A stretch of 64,000 bases of DNA, taken from contig CAZCTN010000004.1 in NCBI GenBank assembly GCA_964501655.1, forward strand, positions 1 to 64,000. The letters are read 5' to 3'. Source of the stretch: JAAYJK01 sp964501655. GTDB taxonomy: Bacteria > Bacillota > Syntrophomonadia > Syntrophomonadales > Syntrophomonadaceae. The notes below the pieces were generated by a model. It did no database searches. It was not told where the DNA came from and saw only the letters and a list, made by a program, of their open reading frames with translations. Of this stretch, positions 34,784 through 43,730 are shown in pieces (the stretch's first letter is position 1; each line of letters begins with the position of its first letter). A program made the position numbers and the translations under genes.

Positions 34784-35110
34784 GTCTGGGGAATGTAGAG
34801 GAACTCCTTGGAATAGGTGGCCAAGCCAATGCCAGGGTATCCCAGTATTCCTCAAATTAAGGACAGTAATAAGAGGGGGGGGTTCTTCTGTTTAATAAGC
34901 ACAGGCTTATGTGATAGAAGAACCTTAACTTGTACTGGAGACTTTTTTAGGGCTGATATTCCTGATCAGGTTTTTTCTATTAATCGCTTTAATATTTTGG
35001 ATATTGGATAAAAAGGCCAATAATAGAGAGGATGATTCTAATCTGCTGGAGAAATAATATAATAAGATAACGGGAGCAAGCCTGAGAATTTTAAAAAATG
35101 GGGGCCAAAA
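34784..35110. other. Gene-free stretch with hairpin
   Basis: 327 bases. GGTTCTTCT at 34881-34889 pairs with AGAAGAACC at 34915-34923, with an inner AATAAGC/GCTTAT stem; it looks like a short relative of the ggggacggttctt family. No further gene seen. Confidence 0.5.
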
Positions 35111-35839
35111 ATGATAGTATTTATAGCCATTGATGATACCGATAGCATCAGTGAGGGATCTACCGGGAAAACTGCCAACGGTTTGAGACGATTGGTGGAA
35201 GAAAAAGCCTGGGGAACCACCGCTCCGGTGACTCGCCACCAGTTGCTGGTGCATCCTGACATCCCCTATACCTCTCACAACAGCGCTATGTGTTTTAAAG
35301 CAGATATTGCACTTGAGGCCTGGGATGATTTGATATCCGGAGCCGGGCAGTTTTTGAAGGACGCCAGCGTAGCCGGTTCAGACCCCGGATTATGCATAGC
35401 TCGAGAAGACATAACCAATCCATCCGAGTTTTGTGCTTTTGGTTATCGGGCCAAGAAGGAGATCGTCAGGAAAGAGGAGGCTTATCTTCTGGCCCAACGT
35501 CTGGCTATCCACTTGTCTGAACATGGCGGCACCGGAGATGGAGTAATAGGAGCGCTGGCAGGAGCAGCCCTGAGGATGTCCGGTAATGATGGGCGATTTC
35601 AGGGTCGAACCAAGCTCAAAGAGGCCGGAGAGAAAATGAGCGTAGCAGCGATTAAGAGCTCCAGTGACATAGAGGTGGTAGAGGGCATCGAGGGCTATAT
35701 ACTGCAGGACAGCGAAGAGATAATACTGGGTGAAGTAATCAAAACAGTATTGCTGAAAAATAAACGCAAGCTGCTGGTTTTCATGAACCAGGATGGCTTC
35801 TGGCAAACCTGCAGCAAACAACAACTGCGCCAATACTAA
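35111..35839 (+). CDS. TiaS-like (DUF1743/TCKD) bacterial protein
   Basis: A 242-residue protein resembling the N-terminal catalytic region of archaeal tRNA(Ile2) agmatinylcytidine synthetase (TiaS). FIAIDDTDSISEGSTG near residue 4 and LSEHGGTGDGVIGALAG near 139 are the matching motifs, with a Gly/Asp-rich nucleotide site. The zinc ribbon and RNA-binding parts of TiaS are absent, so tRNA modification is unlikely to be the direct role. Bacterial stand-alone homologues are uncharacterised. It is convergent with the tungstate transporter operon across a perfect palindrome. Confidence 0.6.
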   Translation: MIVFIAIDDTDSISEGSTGKTANGLRRLVEEKAWGTTAPVTRHQLLVHPDIPYTSHNSAMCFKADIALEAWDDLISGAGQFLKDASVAGSDPGLCIAREDITNPSEFCAFGYRAKKEIVRKEEAYLLAQRLAIHLSEHGGTGDGVIGALAGAALRMSGNDGRFQGRTKLKEAGEKMSVAAIKSSSDIEVVEGIEGYILQDSEEIILGEVIKTVLLKNKRKLLVFMNQDGFWQTCSKQQLRQY

Positions 35840-35842
35840 CAG

Positions 35843-35918
35843 AACAGAAAACAAGGGGACGGCTCTTTTGTTTGCTTGTGCACAAGCAAACAAAAGAGCC
35901 GTCCCCTTGTTTTCTGTT
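35843..35918. repeat. 76-bp perfect palindrome (ggggacggttctt family)
   Basis: Centred near 35880 on GCTTGTGCACAAGC. Common core with GGACGGCTC variant, and locus-specific outer arms AACAGAAAAC / GTTTTCTGTT. It starts four bases after the TiaS-like stop and overlaps the tupC stop codon, filling the whole convergent gap. Confidence 0.95.
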
Positions 35919-36645
35919 AGTATTCGCCTTTGAGGAATCTGCGGGTTCTGGTGTCCTGGGGATCATGGAAGAGGTTTCTGGTGGGTCCCTGTTCGATTAT
36001 GCGGCCGTCCCACATCAGGAATGTTTCTTTGGCCAGTTTTCGAGTCTGAAAAATCTTGTGAGTTACCAGTATGATAGTAATTGAATGTTCCTCGTTTATG
36101 CGCTTGACATAGTTTTCTATATCAACCGAACTGGTAGGGTCGATATTGGAAGTGGGTTCATCCAGAAACAGGACCCGGGGATTCACAGCCAGAGCGCGAG
36201 CGATAGCCACTTTTTGTTTTTCTCCCCCGGAAAGGTTGTTGGCCGGGTGATTCATAAAGTCTAACATACCCAGCAGGGCCAGAGATTCCTGCACTCTGAT
36301 TTTGGTCTCCCGTTCCGATATTTTTCTGGCTCTAAGTCCATATGCGACATTGTAGTATACCGACCCTTCAAACATGTACGAAGATTGAGTAACCATGGCC
36401 ATCTGTCTTCTCAAGCGCAGCAGCTGAGATTTGGACCAGTTGATCTGTTCGCCAAAAACCTCCAGCTGTCCGGCCGTGTTAAAAGTCAGAAGCGATAGTA
36501 TGCGCAAGAGGGTGGTTTTTCCTGATCCATTAGGCCCCATGATGGCATAGATATGTCCGGGAGATATTTCTAGCTGCTCAACATTAAGAACCCGGCGTTC
36601 TCCATATGTCTTGCTTAGATTAGATAATCTGAATAGTGCTGTCAT
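35917..36645 (-). CDS. tupC: Tungstate ABC transporter ATP-binding protein
   Basis: A 242-residue ABC ATPase. Walker A is GPNGSGKTT near residue 33, the signature LSGGEKQKVAIARAL near 132, and Walker B VLFLDEPTSNID near 153, followed by VTHKIF. Start MTALFRLS at 36645 is favoured because the upstream in-frame start lies deep in tupB. It overlaps tupB by 26 bases, third gene of tupA-tupB-tupC. Its identity as TupC depends on the TupA-type binding protein. The stop codon is part of a perfect palindrome. Confidence 0.88.
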   Translation of the reverse strand: MTALFRLSNLSKTYGERRVLNVEQLEISPGHIYAIMGPNGSGKTTLLRILSLLTFNTAGQLEVFGEQINWSKSQLLRLRRQMAMVTQSSYMFEGSVYYNVAYGLRARKISERETKIRVQESLALLGMLDFMNHPANNLSGGEKQKVAIARALAVNPRVLFLDEPTSNIDPTSSVDIENYVKRINEEHSITIILVTHKIFQTRKLAKETFLMWDGRIIEQGPTRNLFHDPQDTRTRRFLKGEY

Positions 36646-37339
36646 CTTTAAAGGACCTCTTTTCAAGTTTCAATATGATGAGCATAATCAAAAAGGCCAG
36701 GAGCAGAAGGATAATGCCGATCCCCAGGGCACGGCTGTCGTTCCCCATCCGGGTCTCCAGCACGATGGAGGTGGTCAAAACCCGGGTTTTTCCCTGTATA
36801 TTTCCTCCTACCATCATTACCGCTCCTACTTCTGCGATTAATCGCCCCAGGGCAGTGGTAAGGGCTGCGATAATGCCGATACGGGCTTCCCTGATAATGG
36901 TAAGTATGGCCCCGGTGCGGGTTGCCCCCAGCATGGCAGCGGTATCATAGACTTCCTGTCGCAGGGCCATAACCGCCCGTGCAGTCAGGCCGCAGACCAG
37001 AGGGAATCCTAACAGCACCTGGGCGACTACCATAGCGGTAGGGGTAAATAGGAGCTGGAACTCACCCAGGGGTCCCCGGTTGCTCAGGAAGAGGAACACG
37101 ATTAATCCGGCCAATACCGGCGGAAGTCCCATGAGGGTATAGGTCAGGTTCAAAAGGGTTTTTCTTCCCCAAAAACTCTTTAGAGCCAGCAAGGTGCCGG
37201 CCGGAATCCCCAGAACAGCGGCGACAAAAAGGGCGGACAGAGATACCTGCAGCGACAATAGAGTGATTTTTATCAGCTCCGGGTCCAGGGACAATATAAG
37301 TCCTATTCCTTCTTTTATTCCTTGTAAGATAACTTCCAT
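36620..37339 (-). CDS. tupB: Tungstate ABC transporter permease
   Basis: A 239-residue permease with six helices. The EAA-like cytoplasmic loop is seen as DTAAMLGATRTGAILTIIREA near residue 133 with a following Gly. LMGLPPVLAGLIVFLFLS near 77 resembles TupB/WtpB-type permeases. ATG at 37339 follows AGCAGG; a TTG seven codons earlier is possible. It lies between tupA and tupC on one transcript, which the upstream riboswitch probably controls. Confidence 0.88.
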   Translation of the reverse strand: MEVILQGIKEGIGLILSLDPELIKITLLSLQVSLSALFVAAVLGIPAGTLLALKSFWGRKTLLNLTYTLMGLPPVLAGLIVFLFLSNRGPLGEFQLLFTPTAMVVAQVLLGFPLVCGLTARAVMALRQEVYDTAAMLGATRTGAILTIIREARIGIIAALTTALGRLIAEVGAVMMVGGNIQGKTRVLTTSIVLETRMGNDSRALGIGIILLLLAFLIMLIILKLEKRSFKDDSTIQII

Positions 37340-37435
37340 AGCCAATGCCTGCTTCTTCAAAATTCGAAGCAGGGATGAAATGTTCCAAAAGTGATTTCAT
37401 CTCCTGCTTCAACATAATCTTGCTAAAAAATCATG

Positions 37436-38323
37436 TTATTTGGCATCAGGGATAAAAAGTGATTGACCATACTTATCTTTGCCAAATTCTTCTATCAAAG
37501 CCTGGGTTTCATCGCTGACCAGCCATTGGATAAAGGCTGTTGCCCCGGCATAGTTTATGTTGGGATATTTTTCCGGATTGACTGCAATAACTCCATAGGG
37601 GTTGAACAGTATTTTGTCTCCCTCAACCATGGACTGGAGTGAATAGTTGTCCTGGTTGGCCAGATAAGTAGCCCGATCAATTAGGGTATATCCCTGCATT
37701 TCGTCAGCCATCCGATAGGTATCAGCCATACCCTGTCCTACTGAGTTGTACCAATCTCCGGCAGGTTCTATTTCCGCTGCCTTCCAAACTGCCAATTCCT
37801 TTTTATGGGTTCCTGAATCATCTCCCCGGGAAAGGAAAATAGATGTGGTTTCGGATATCTTGGTCAGTGCTGCAGCAGCATCGCTGCTGCCCTTGATGCC
37901 GGCTGGATCGGCAGCGGGTCCGATAATAAGAAAATCGTTGTACATTACATCGTGGCGGTCAACTCCATAACCATCGGCAACAAACTGGTCCTCAGCCGCA
38001 CGGGAATGAACCAGGAGTACATCTGCATCTCCGGATTCCCCCATGCTCATTGCTGCACCAGAGCCAACAGCTATAACTTCTACCTGGTATCCGGTTTTTT
38101 GTTTAAAGTCGGGCAGTATGGCATCCAACAGGCCTGAATCCTGAGTGCTGGTAGTAGTTGCCAGTGTCAACTGCGGATTTTCAGGTGCTTCTACACTATC
38201 GCCGGCTTGCCCCTGAGGTTCTTCTGTCTGTTGGCCGCATCCGGAAAAAGCGAAAACCGAAGCTATCAGCATAAATACCAGCATTAAGGAGAGAAGTTTC
38301 TTGTTTGAGACTATTTTAAACAT
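37436..38323 (-). CDS. tupA: Tungstate-binding lipoprotein
   Basis: A 295-residue periplasmic-type binding protein. A lipoprotein signal ends FSGCGQ near residue 28. LATTTSTQDSGLLDAILP near residue 52 is the anion-binding signature shared by TupA proteins; VGSGAAMSMGESGDADVLLVHS and FLSRGDDSGTHKKE complete the site. Oxyanion selectivity (tungstate over molybdate) is inferred from this motif set. ATG at 38323 follows GGGAGG; a longer frame upstream belongs to the leader. It begins the tup operon. Confidence 0.92.
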   Translation of the reverse strand: MFKIVSNKKLLSLMLVFMLIASVFAFSGCGQQTEEPQGQAGDSVEAPENPQLTLATTTSTQDSGLLDAILPDFKQKTGYQVEVIAVGSGAAMSMGESGDADVLLVHSRAAEDQFVADGYGVDRHDVMYNDFLIIGPAADPAGIKGSSDAAAALTKISETTSIFLSRGDDSGTHKKELAVWKAAEIEPAGDWYNSVGQGMADTYRMADEMQGYTLIDRATYLANQDNYSLQSMVEGDKILFNPYGVIAVNPEKYPNINYAGATAFIQWLVSDETQALIEEFGKDKYGQSLFIPDAK

Positions 38324-38359
38324 ATATACCTCCCAATATTTAATATAAGCAAAAATATG

Positions 38360-38499
38360 AATAGCAGCCTTTATCGCCATAAAAAAGGCCATAAAACTGC
38401 TAGCAAAGTATCATAGGCATCTTCTCCTTTCCGGAAGGGAGGCATGCTGGTTTCCCGGCAAACCCTATCGGTCTATTATCCATGGATTCATACTTTAGG
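38360..38499 (-). promoter_or_regulatory. Probable Moco/Tuco riboswitch of tupABC
   Basis: The minus-strand leader of tupA contains an aptamer-like block (38496 down to 38405). AAAGTAT and ATACTTT form the closing stem. Inside are ACCGATAGGGTTTGCC and a GCATGCCTCCCTTCC...GGAAAGGAG stem, then GATGCCTATGATACT. This agrees with the conserved layout of the Moco RNA motif, whose tungsten-cofactor version precedes tungstate transporter genes. Downstream, AGCAG..CTGCT with TTTAT/ATAAA and GCC/GGC forms a second stem (about 38360-38402), a likely expression platform. Confirmation requires a covariance search. Confidence 0.65.
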
Positions 38500-38662
38500 A
38501 TTAGTAGACTCGGAGAGTCAAGTATTAACTTATCCTTTATTATTCGGGAATTGAACTATGTTGTCAAGCTAAGAGGGATTAAGCCCCCGGGACAGGTTCA
38601 CTAATCTGCTTCATGATATGGTGAAATTAGCGGAGTTTGAGAACCGGTTCTCCGGTTTGAAA

Positions 38663-38698
38663 CAAAAAAAGTCCCGTCATCTCATAAAAGTGACGGGT
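38663..38698 (-). terminator. Intrinsic terminator, minus strand
   Basis: CCCGTCA and TGACGGG pair; on the minus strand ACTTTTTTT follows. It would end transcription of the upstream bactofilin-like gene region before the tup leader. Confidence 0.75.
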
Positions 38699-38960
38699 CG
38701 TTTTAAGATAATACGAAGGATTAAAATGTTAGGAAACGAAACAGAACATAACAAGTATTAATAGTTAATATTCTGTATGGTTATAACTATATATTAATTT
38801 GCGCTTTAAGTCAACAATAAGTATGGGCAGTTTTGTTACATTAACAACGACGCGAAAAGATGTTTCCTGCTTACTTAAGGGGGGAGGTTTCCTTTCCCAG
38901 TGTGGGGGCAGCGGTAAAAATAACACTGTATGAGGTGAAAATTCACCCCGGTTAAAAGAA

Positions 38961-39012
38961 CTGGGGTCAGCACCAATGAGCTTAGTTAACTCATATTCTG
39001 TGTCTGACCCCG
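38961..39012. repeat. Inverted repeat GGGGTCAG / CTGACCCC
   Basis: CTGGGGTCAG pairs with CTGACCCC across a GAG...CTC inner stem. It lies within about 70-130 bases of the bactofilin-like gene end and belongs to a class of long hairpins at gene ends in this window. Confidence 0.7.
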
Positions 39013-39089
39013 GGGAGATTTTTCTTATCTTAATGATGCTGTACGGTCTCGTTGACTTGTCTGAATCAGTTTGCAGCTGCAAAAGGTAA

Positions 39090-40226
39090 TTATACCGGCT
39101 CCGGCTGTTCCGGCTGCTTGGAGCCGGGGAAGAGGATTCGGAATATACTGCCCAGTCCCAGGGATAGTATGAACATGCCCAGTATCCAGCCACCATAGGG
39201 TATTTTTACTGCCAGCAGCAGTACCAGTAAAATTACCAGTACCAGCCAGATATCATGAGCGCTGTAATTTATGCGTGGCTTCAGAAGCTCGGTCAAATAC
39301 TGGGCTGCCACCAGGATGCTTAAATACAGGGCTATACTATAGACAGCCAGGACCAGGAAACCGGCTGGAATGCCTATCACCGTTACCAGCAGCAAGATGG
39401 TCAGCAGGGGAGTGGCCAGAAGCAAAAGCAATCCTATGCCAGTACTGCCCAGGGGGTTATTCCTGGCTGGTTGGGTAAGCTGTTGCCAGAAGCCCGGGCG
39501 CCATAATCCAAGCACTCCCCAGACTATTAACAGACCGGCTAGTTTTATCAGCAGTGAGCCTATCATACTCCCATAAGAAACGGTTGTTGGGGGAGCAGAT
39601 GGCTTAATCGATTCCGTCCAGTGCTCTTCTCCGCCGATAAGTGTACCCGGCGCGATTACTGCTTTATTAAAGCTCCGGTAAAGGAGATCACCGCCAATCT
39701 CAGCCCCGGCTAATTCCAGCTGGCCGACGTCAAAGAGTTCAACGTCTTGGCCGATGGTGCCGGACAGGTACATGGTCTGCATGCTGCCCTTCAAGTTTCG
39801 CTGCACATTACCTTCCAGGGAGCATGAATTGCTCAAAACCAGCATGTCCCTCTCCATGACTGCCTGGCGGTTAAAATCAAGGAACTGACAGAATATGGTG
39901 GAAGAACCGCTGGTAACGCCTTGCAGCCTGACATTTTGGGCCGCCAGACGCAAATCTCCCTGAACATTGCCAGCGACGGTGATGCTTTGAGCGGCGGCGA
40001 TGATGTCCCCCTTTACTTCTCCGGTAATGGAAATATTGTTGCCGGCTGCGTAAACATCTCCGTCCACTATACCATCAATTCGTACTCTGTCTCCGGCCAA
40101 GAGGAGGGGGCCTTCAATTACCTGCCCGGCCGGCACATAATCCACTGGCGCAGCCTGCAGGCCGGCAGAAGGCATCAGCAGCCAGATGACCAGGATCAAT
40201 ATCAGCTTGCCCCGGTAGTTGTTCAT
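39090..40226 (-). CDS. Bactofilin-like polymer-forming membrane protein
   Basis: A 378-residue protein with a signal peptide (to about residue 26), then a beta-helical bactofilin/polymer-forming region with repeats such as RIDGIVDGDVYAAG, NNISITGEVKGDIIAA and TVAGNVQGDLRLAA near residues 48-100. Four C-terminal hydrophobic helices (about 225-360) anchor it. The layout is a surface scaffold, not an enzyme. ATG at 40226 follows GGGAGG. Function in this organism is unknown. Confidence 0.85.
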   Translation of the reverse strand: MNNYRGKLILILVIWLLMPSAGLQAAPVDYVPAGQVIEGPLLLAGDRVRIDGIVDGDVYAAGNNISITGEVKGDIIAAAQSITVAGNVQGDLRLAAQNVRLQGVTSGSSTIFCQFLDFNRQAVMERDMLVLSNSCSLEGNVQRNLKGSMQTMYLSGTIGQDVELFDVGQLELAGAEIGGDLLYRSFNKAVIAPGTLIGGEEHWTESIKPSAPPTTVSYGSMIGSLLIKLAGLLIVWGVLGLWRPGFWQQLTQPARNNPLGSTGIGLLLLLATPLLTILLLVTVIGIPAGFLVLAVYSIALYLSILVAAQYLTELLKPRINYSAHDIWLVLVILLVLLLAVKIPYGGWILGMFILSLGLGSIFRILFPGSKQPEQPEPV

Positions 40227-40421
40227 TATATTACCTCCCTCATCATAATTCACTATTTGTTGGCGCAGCAGAATTTGGAATAATAATAATGTATTATATC
40301 TAAAGTATAGAACTTTTGCGGTAAAATAGACAGTAAAACGAGGCGTAAAAAGATCTCCCCGGGCTTTATTTTAGCTGAGGGGTCCTGTTAAATAGACAGC
40401 ATAAAAATGGGGGAAAGAAAG

Positions 40422-41081
40422 ATGTGCGGACGTTTTTCCATCCTGGACGACCTGGATAAGATTTGCGAGCGTTTCAATTGTTATTCCCAGCAGCGGGACT
40501 TTGAACCCCGGTATAATGTGGCTCCCAGCCAGGAAGTCCCGGTGGTGATCTGCCACCGGGGCCGGACAATATTGAAGAATATGCGCTGGGGTCTGATCCC
40601 CCACTGGGCCAGGGAGGGGAAGACAGGCAACCGGTTGATCAATGCCCGGATAGAAACCATAAGGGAGAAGCCGTCCTTTAGAAGTTCATTTCGTCATAAA
40701 CGTTGTATTATACCGGCTAATGGCTATTATGAGTGGCAGAAAACCGGCGGCGGCGAAAAACTGCCTTATCGAATAATGCTGGAAAGCCGGGAGTTATTTG
40801 CTATGGCCGGACTGTGGGATCAATGGGTGGATGAAAATGGCCGGGCCTGGTTTAGTTTTGCTATCGTAACTACTGATGCGGCAGAGGCGGTCCAAACCAT
40901 TCATAATCGTATGCCTTTCATTTTGCAAGAAGAGCAGGAACAATTGTGGCTGCAGGGAGCCCCGGACGCTGATCTGCTTCAGATGCTGGAACCGGCCCGG
41001 AGGCTGATTGCCTATCGGGTTTCGCGGCTGGTAAATTCTCCCGCCCATGACGTGCCGGCCTGTATAGAAGAGCTGGGGTAA
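40422..41081 (+). CDS. SRAP (YedK/HMCES) DNA-protein crosslink protein
   Basis: A 219-residue SOS-response-associated peptidase (SRAP) domain protein. MCGRFSI places the catalytic Cys2 after Met removal. YNVAPSQEVPV near residue 33 and RWGLIPHWA near 55, NARIETIREKPSF near 70, and HNRMPFIL near 164 are diagnostic. It forms thiazolidine crosslinks with abasic sites in single-stranded DNA. ATG at 40422 is preferred over an in-frame ATG at 40407 since Cys must be second. Confidence 0.95.
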   Translation: MCGRFSILDDLDKICERFNCYSQQRDFEPRYNVAPSQEVPVVICHRGRTILKNMRWGLIPHWAREGKTGNRLINARIETIREKPSFRSSFRHKRCIIPANGYYEWQKTGGGEKLPYRIMLESRELFAMAGLWDQWVDENGRAWFSFAIVTTDAAEAVQTIHNRMPFILQEEQEQLWLQGAPDADLLQMLEPARRLIAYRVSRLVNSPAHDVPACIEELG

Positions 41082-41090
41082 ACAGACCGG

Positions 41091-41134
41091 GAGTCAGGCG
41101 GCCTCTCCATGCCCAGCGGCCTGGCCTGACTCCG
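41091..41134. repeat. Inverted repeat GGAGTCAGGC / GCCTGACTCC
   Basis: Ten-base stem downstream of the SRAP gene, of the same family as 51954-52011. Could be a terminator without a T run, or a dispersed hairpin element. Confidence 0.7.
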
Positions 41135-41150
41135 TATAATACCTGGAAAA

Positions 41151-43403
41151 TCAATCAGCGGTGGATATCTGTTTGATTTGCTGCAGGGAGGAACCGTCAT
41201 TCACTCTGATTTGCTCATTGGATATGGTATAGATATTCCCAGCGATGACAAGTATCCGGCGAATGTTCTTATTGCTGTCATACCAGTAATCTCCCGCCTT
41301 CAAGTAATCATCCGCGCTCAGGTGAGTCAGCCGTCCTTTATAATCCAGACCCTTTTCCGAGATAGAATAGATGTATGCACCCTGGAATTCAAAGGCTCCG
41401 TAATAACTGCTGCCGCTGCTGTTGTCTGCGGTATATACTGTGGCCGGAAAAGCCAGCAGGTCTTTATGGAGTAAGAAGGCCAGGTGATTGTCAGCTGCCT
41501 CCGAGTAACTGCCGGCAGTGCCTATTATTTCCTGGTCTACTTCCCGGGGATTATTCACATCACTAACATCAAACATGGCGGCTTTGATTCCCGCCTGAAT
41601 AACTCCCCCGGATTTGGTTAACGTGGTATCATAGCCCAAGCCTATAACATAATGATCCCGATAAGGATGCAGGTAGCTGCTGAAGCCGGGGATTTTTAAT
41701 TTTCCCAGCACCGATGGATTCCGGGGATTCAGGTCTATGACAAAAAAGGGATCCAGCTGTCTGAAGGTAACCAGATACAGGCGGTCCTGCAGGAAGCGGG
41801 CGGAATATATTCTCTCTCCGGGGGCGATATCGTTAACAGAACTGACCACATCCAGGTCCTGATTCAAAATGTATACGGCATTCCGGGAGTTGGTACTGGA
41901 CCACTGGTTGGTGGTGGCGGCCACCCGGAAATGTCCGTTGTATTCATCCATGGAGAACTGGTTGAGCAGGGTTCCCGCAACCTGTCCCCGGGCACTGTAT
42001 TTAACCCTGTCTCCCAGAGCGAATTTGAAAAGCAGGGTTGTCTCCCGGGGTTCCTGGTAGTTATGGTAATAATCAGCAGGGTTGTACTCCACTGCGGTAA
42101 CATACAGGTTTTCAGCCGAACAATAGATGCTGCTGCCTCCGCTAAGATAGGTCTCCAGAGCAAACTTATCAAGGCTGCTGCCCATATTTATCCGGGCTAT
42201 ATGCAAATACGAATTATGAATTATATTGGGGAAATACCTGATTTCGCTGTAAGTTTTTTCTATCCGGCTCCCATTGATATAATATACCGGCTGATAGGGG
42301 GAATAGACGTACTGGCTGCTGATTAAATATACGGCATCTCCAATCTTGCGGGAAGCGATATAATTGCCTTCTATTTTATAGGTATCCAGTTTAATCGGAC
42401 TGCTCTTGCTGCTGGTATCGTAAGTGTTTATGACCAGACCGTCCTGATAGGGGTAAGGGGGAGTCACTTTTAGATCCGCCCCAGCCTCGTTGTCGTAGAG
42501 ATAAGGGGAGGCGCTGTGATCCCGGCTGATTACCAACAGACGGTTATTAGCGATAAAAATATCCTGGGGGCTTTCATTCAGGGAGATGCGTGCTTGCAGG
42601 GACAATTCAGCGGCGGGATAGGCTTTGACAATAAGGATATCATGGTTTCTGACCGCGTAAAGGTACTCGCCGTCGGTTTTGACAATATCAGCCTCATCTA
42701 CTCCTTCCACCTGAACATTGCTGCCGGAATAGTCAGTGGAAGCTTCTGCGCTCGGGACTGAGGAAGCAGTTTCTTTGCTGGCTTCCTGCAGCATGTCCGG
42801 GAAAAATCCGGCATCTGCTCTGGTCCAATATTCATCTGGGTTGGACTGGCTCAGCAGTTCCTGCATGTTATCCCGGGTATTGATCCGGGGCAGTTCCAGC
42901 AGAGTATTCCCGGTATTTTCCATCAAACGCTTAATTTCTGCTTCACTCTGCCCCTGGCTGAAGATATGGGCGATTCTTCGGGAAGCGTCCCAGTTGACAT
43001 TACAGCCCAGGTAGATGGAGATATAACGTAACGGGATCATCAGTCGGTTGTTAACCAGGACCGCTGCGGTATCCATTTTCTCGATCTTATCGGGATGAAT
43101 CAGCACCTCCTGTTTGCCAACCGTAAGGGTTAGAGTGCTGGATTCTCGGCTAACCACTACCTGCAGCTGTGCTTCATCCCATTCCACAGATGCTCCCAGG
43201 GCTTGGGCGAAAAACCGGGCCGGAACCAGAGTGCGGTTATTACTATCAATAAAAGGCTGCTGGTCTGGAAAAATCAACTGTTCCCCGTCTATAAAAATAG
43301 CAAGATCTTTCTCCATAGCCAACCTGGCCTGGCCCAGGGGCAGGGCGGCTATAAAAACTATGGCCATCATTACCGTCAGAGCGATGAGGCGGCGATATGT
43401 CAC
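41151..43403 (-). CDS. Secreted beta-propeller protein with stalk domain
   Basis: A 750-residue exported protein. After a signal peptide there is a copper-amine-oxidase-N-like stalk (NRTLVPARFFAQALGASV near residue 56 and IPLRYISIYLGCNV near 118). A large beta-propeller domain (Beta_propel, PF09826) begins at GSNVQVEGVDEADIVKTDG near 227. Such proteins are found at Firmicute and archaeal cell surfaces; no catalytic residues known. A GTG at 43403 has AAAGGAAG at good distance; a GTG at 43412 is also possible. Confidence 0.85.
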   Translation of the reverse strand: MTYRRLIALTVMMAIVFIAALPLGQARLAMEKDLAIFIDGEQLIFPDQQPFIDSNNRTLVPARFFAQALGASVEWDEAQLQVVVSRESSTLTLTVGKQEVLIHPDKIEKMDTAAVLVNNRLMIPLRYISIYLGCNVNWDASRRIAHIFSQGQSEAEIKRLMENTGNTLLELPRINTRDNMQELLSQSNPDEYWTRADAGFFPDMLQEASKETASSVPSAEASTDYSGSNVQVEGVDEADIVKTDGEYLYAVRNHDILIVKAYPAAELSLQARISLNESPQDIFIANNRLLVISRDHSASPYLYDNEAGADLKVTPPYPYQDGLVINTYDTSSKSSPIKLDTYKIEGNYIASRKIGDAVYLISSQYVYSPYQPVYYINGSRIEKTYSEIRYFPNIIHNSYLHIARINMGSSLDKFALETYLSGGSSIYCSAENLYVTAVEYNPADYYHNYQEPRETTLLFKFALGDRVKYSARGQVAGTLLNQFSMDEYNGHFRVAATTNQWSSTNSRNAVYILNQDLDVVSSVNDIAPGERIYSARFLQDRLYLVTFRQLDPFFVIDLNPRNPSVLGKLKIPGFSSYLHPYRDHYVIGLGYDTTLTKSGGVIQAGIKAAMFDVSDVNNPREVDQEIIGTAGSYSEAADNHLAFLLHKDLLAFPATVYTADNSSGSSYYGAFEFQGAYIYSISEKGLDYKGRLTHLSADDYLKAGDYWYDSNKNIRRILVIAGNIYTISNEQIRVNDGSSLQQIKQISTAD

Positions 43404-43489
43404 AGTACCCACTTCCTTTCCTGCTTAAATGTGCTAACAACCATAATACACCTGAGATACGGTCCGTCTTGCACCGGAGGGAAGATTTT

Positions 43490-43684
43490 TTGAATAGTCG
43501 CGGGTGGATACTCTGCCGGGAGGATAATGGAATCATTGATGGAATCCAGCCATGCTGCATGAAGCAAGAAGGCCAGAGGGTTCTAATATCCTGTTCGCCA
43601 GAGAAAATGATAACATCCATTCGGGCCCCGGGACACAATATCCTGGGAAAGGTGGAAAACAATAAGCTGATTGAGGTATATTGA
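43490..43684 (+). CDS. Small hypothetical protein before alcohol dehydrogenase
   Basis: A 64-residue protein starting at TTG 43490 with GGAGGG eight bases upstream. It contains several Cys (WILCRED, QPCCMKQEG, ISCSPEK) and an Arg/Gly-rich middle. No family recognised. It ends 46 bases before the alcohol dehydrogenase start. Good binding site and position favour expression, but the composition is not clearly gene-like. Confidence 0.4.
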   Translation: MNSRGWILCREDNGIIDGIQPCCMKQEGQRVLISCSPEKMITSIRAPGHNILGKVENNKLIEVY

Positions 43685-43730
43685 AAGCAATGGCACGTCA
43701 TTGGCCAAAGAAGGTAAGGAGGTAAAAAGA

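Noticed and set aside
43691..43706. TGGCACG-TCAT-TGGC resembling a sigma-54 promoter before the alcohol dehydrogenase
   Set aside because: The predicted transcription start would fall inside the ribosome binding site of that gene, and the -12 element deviates (TGGC).
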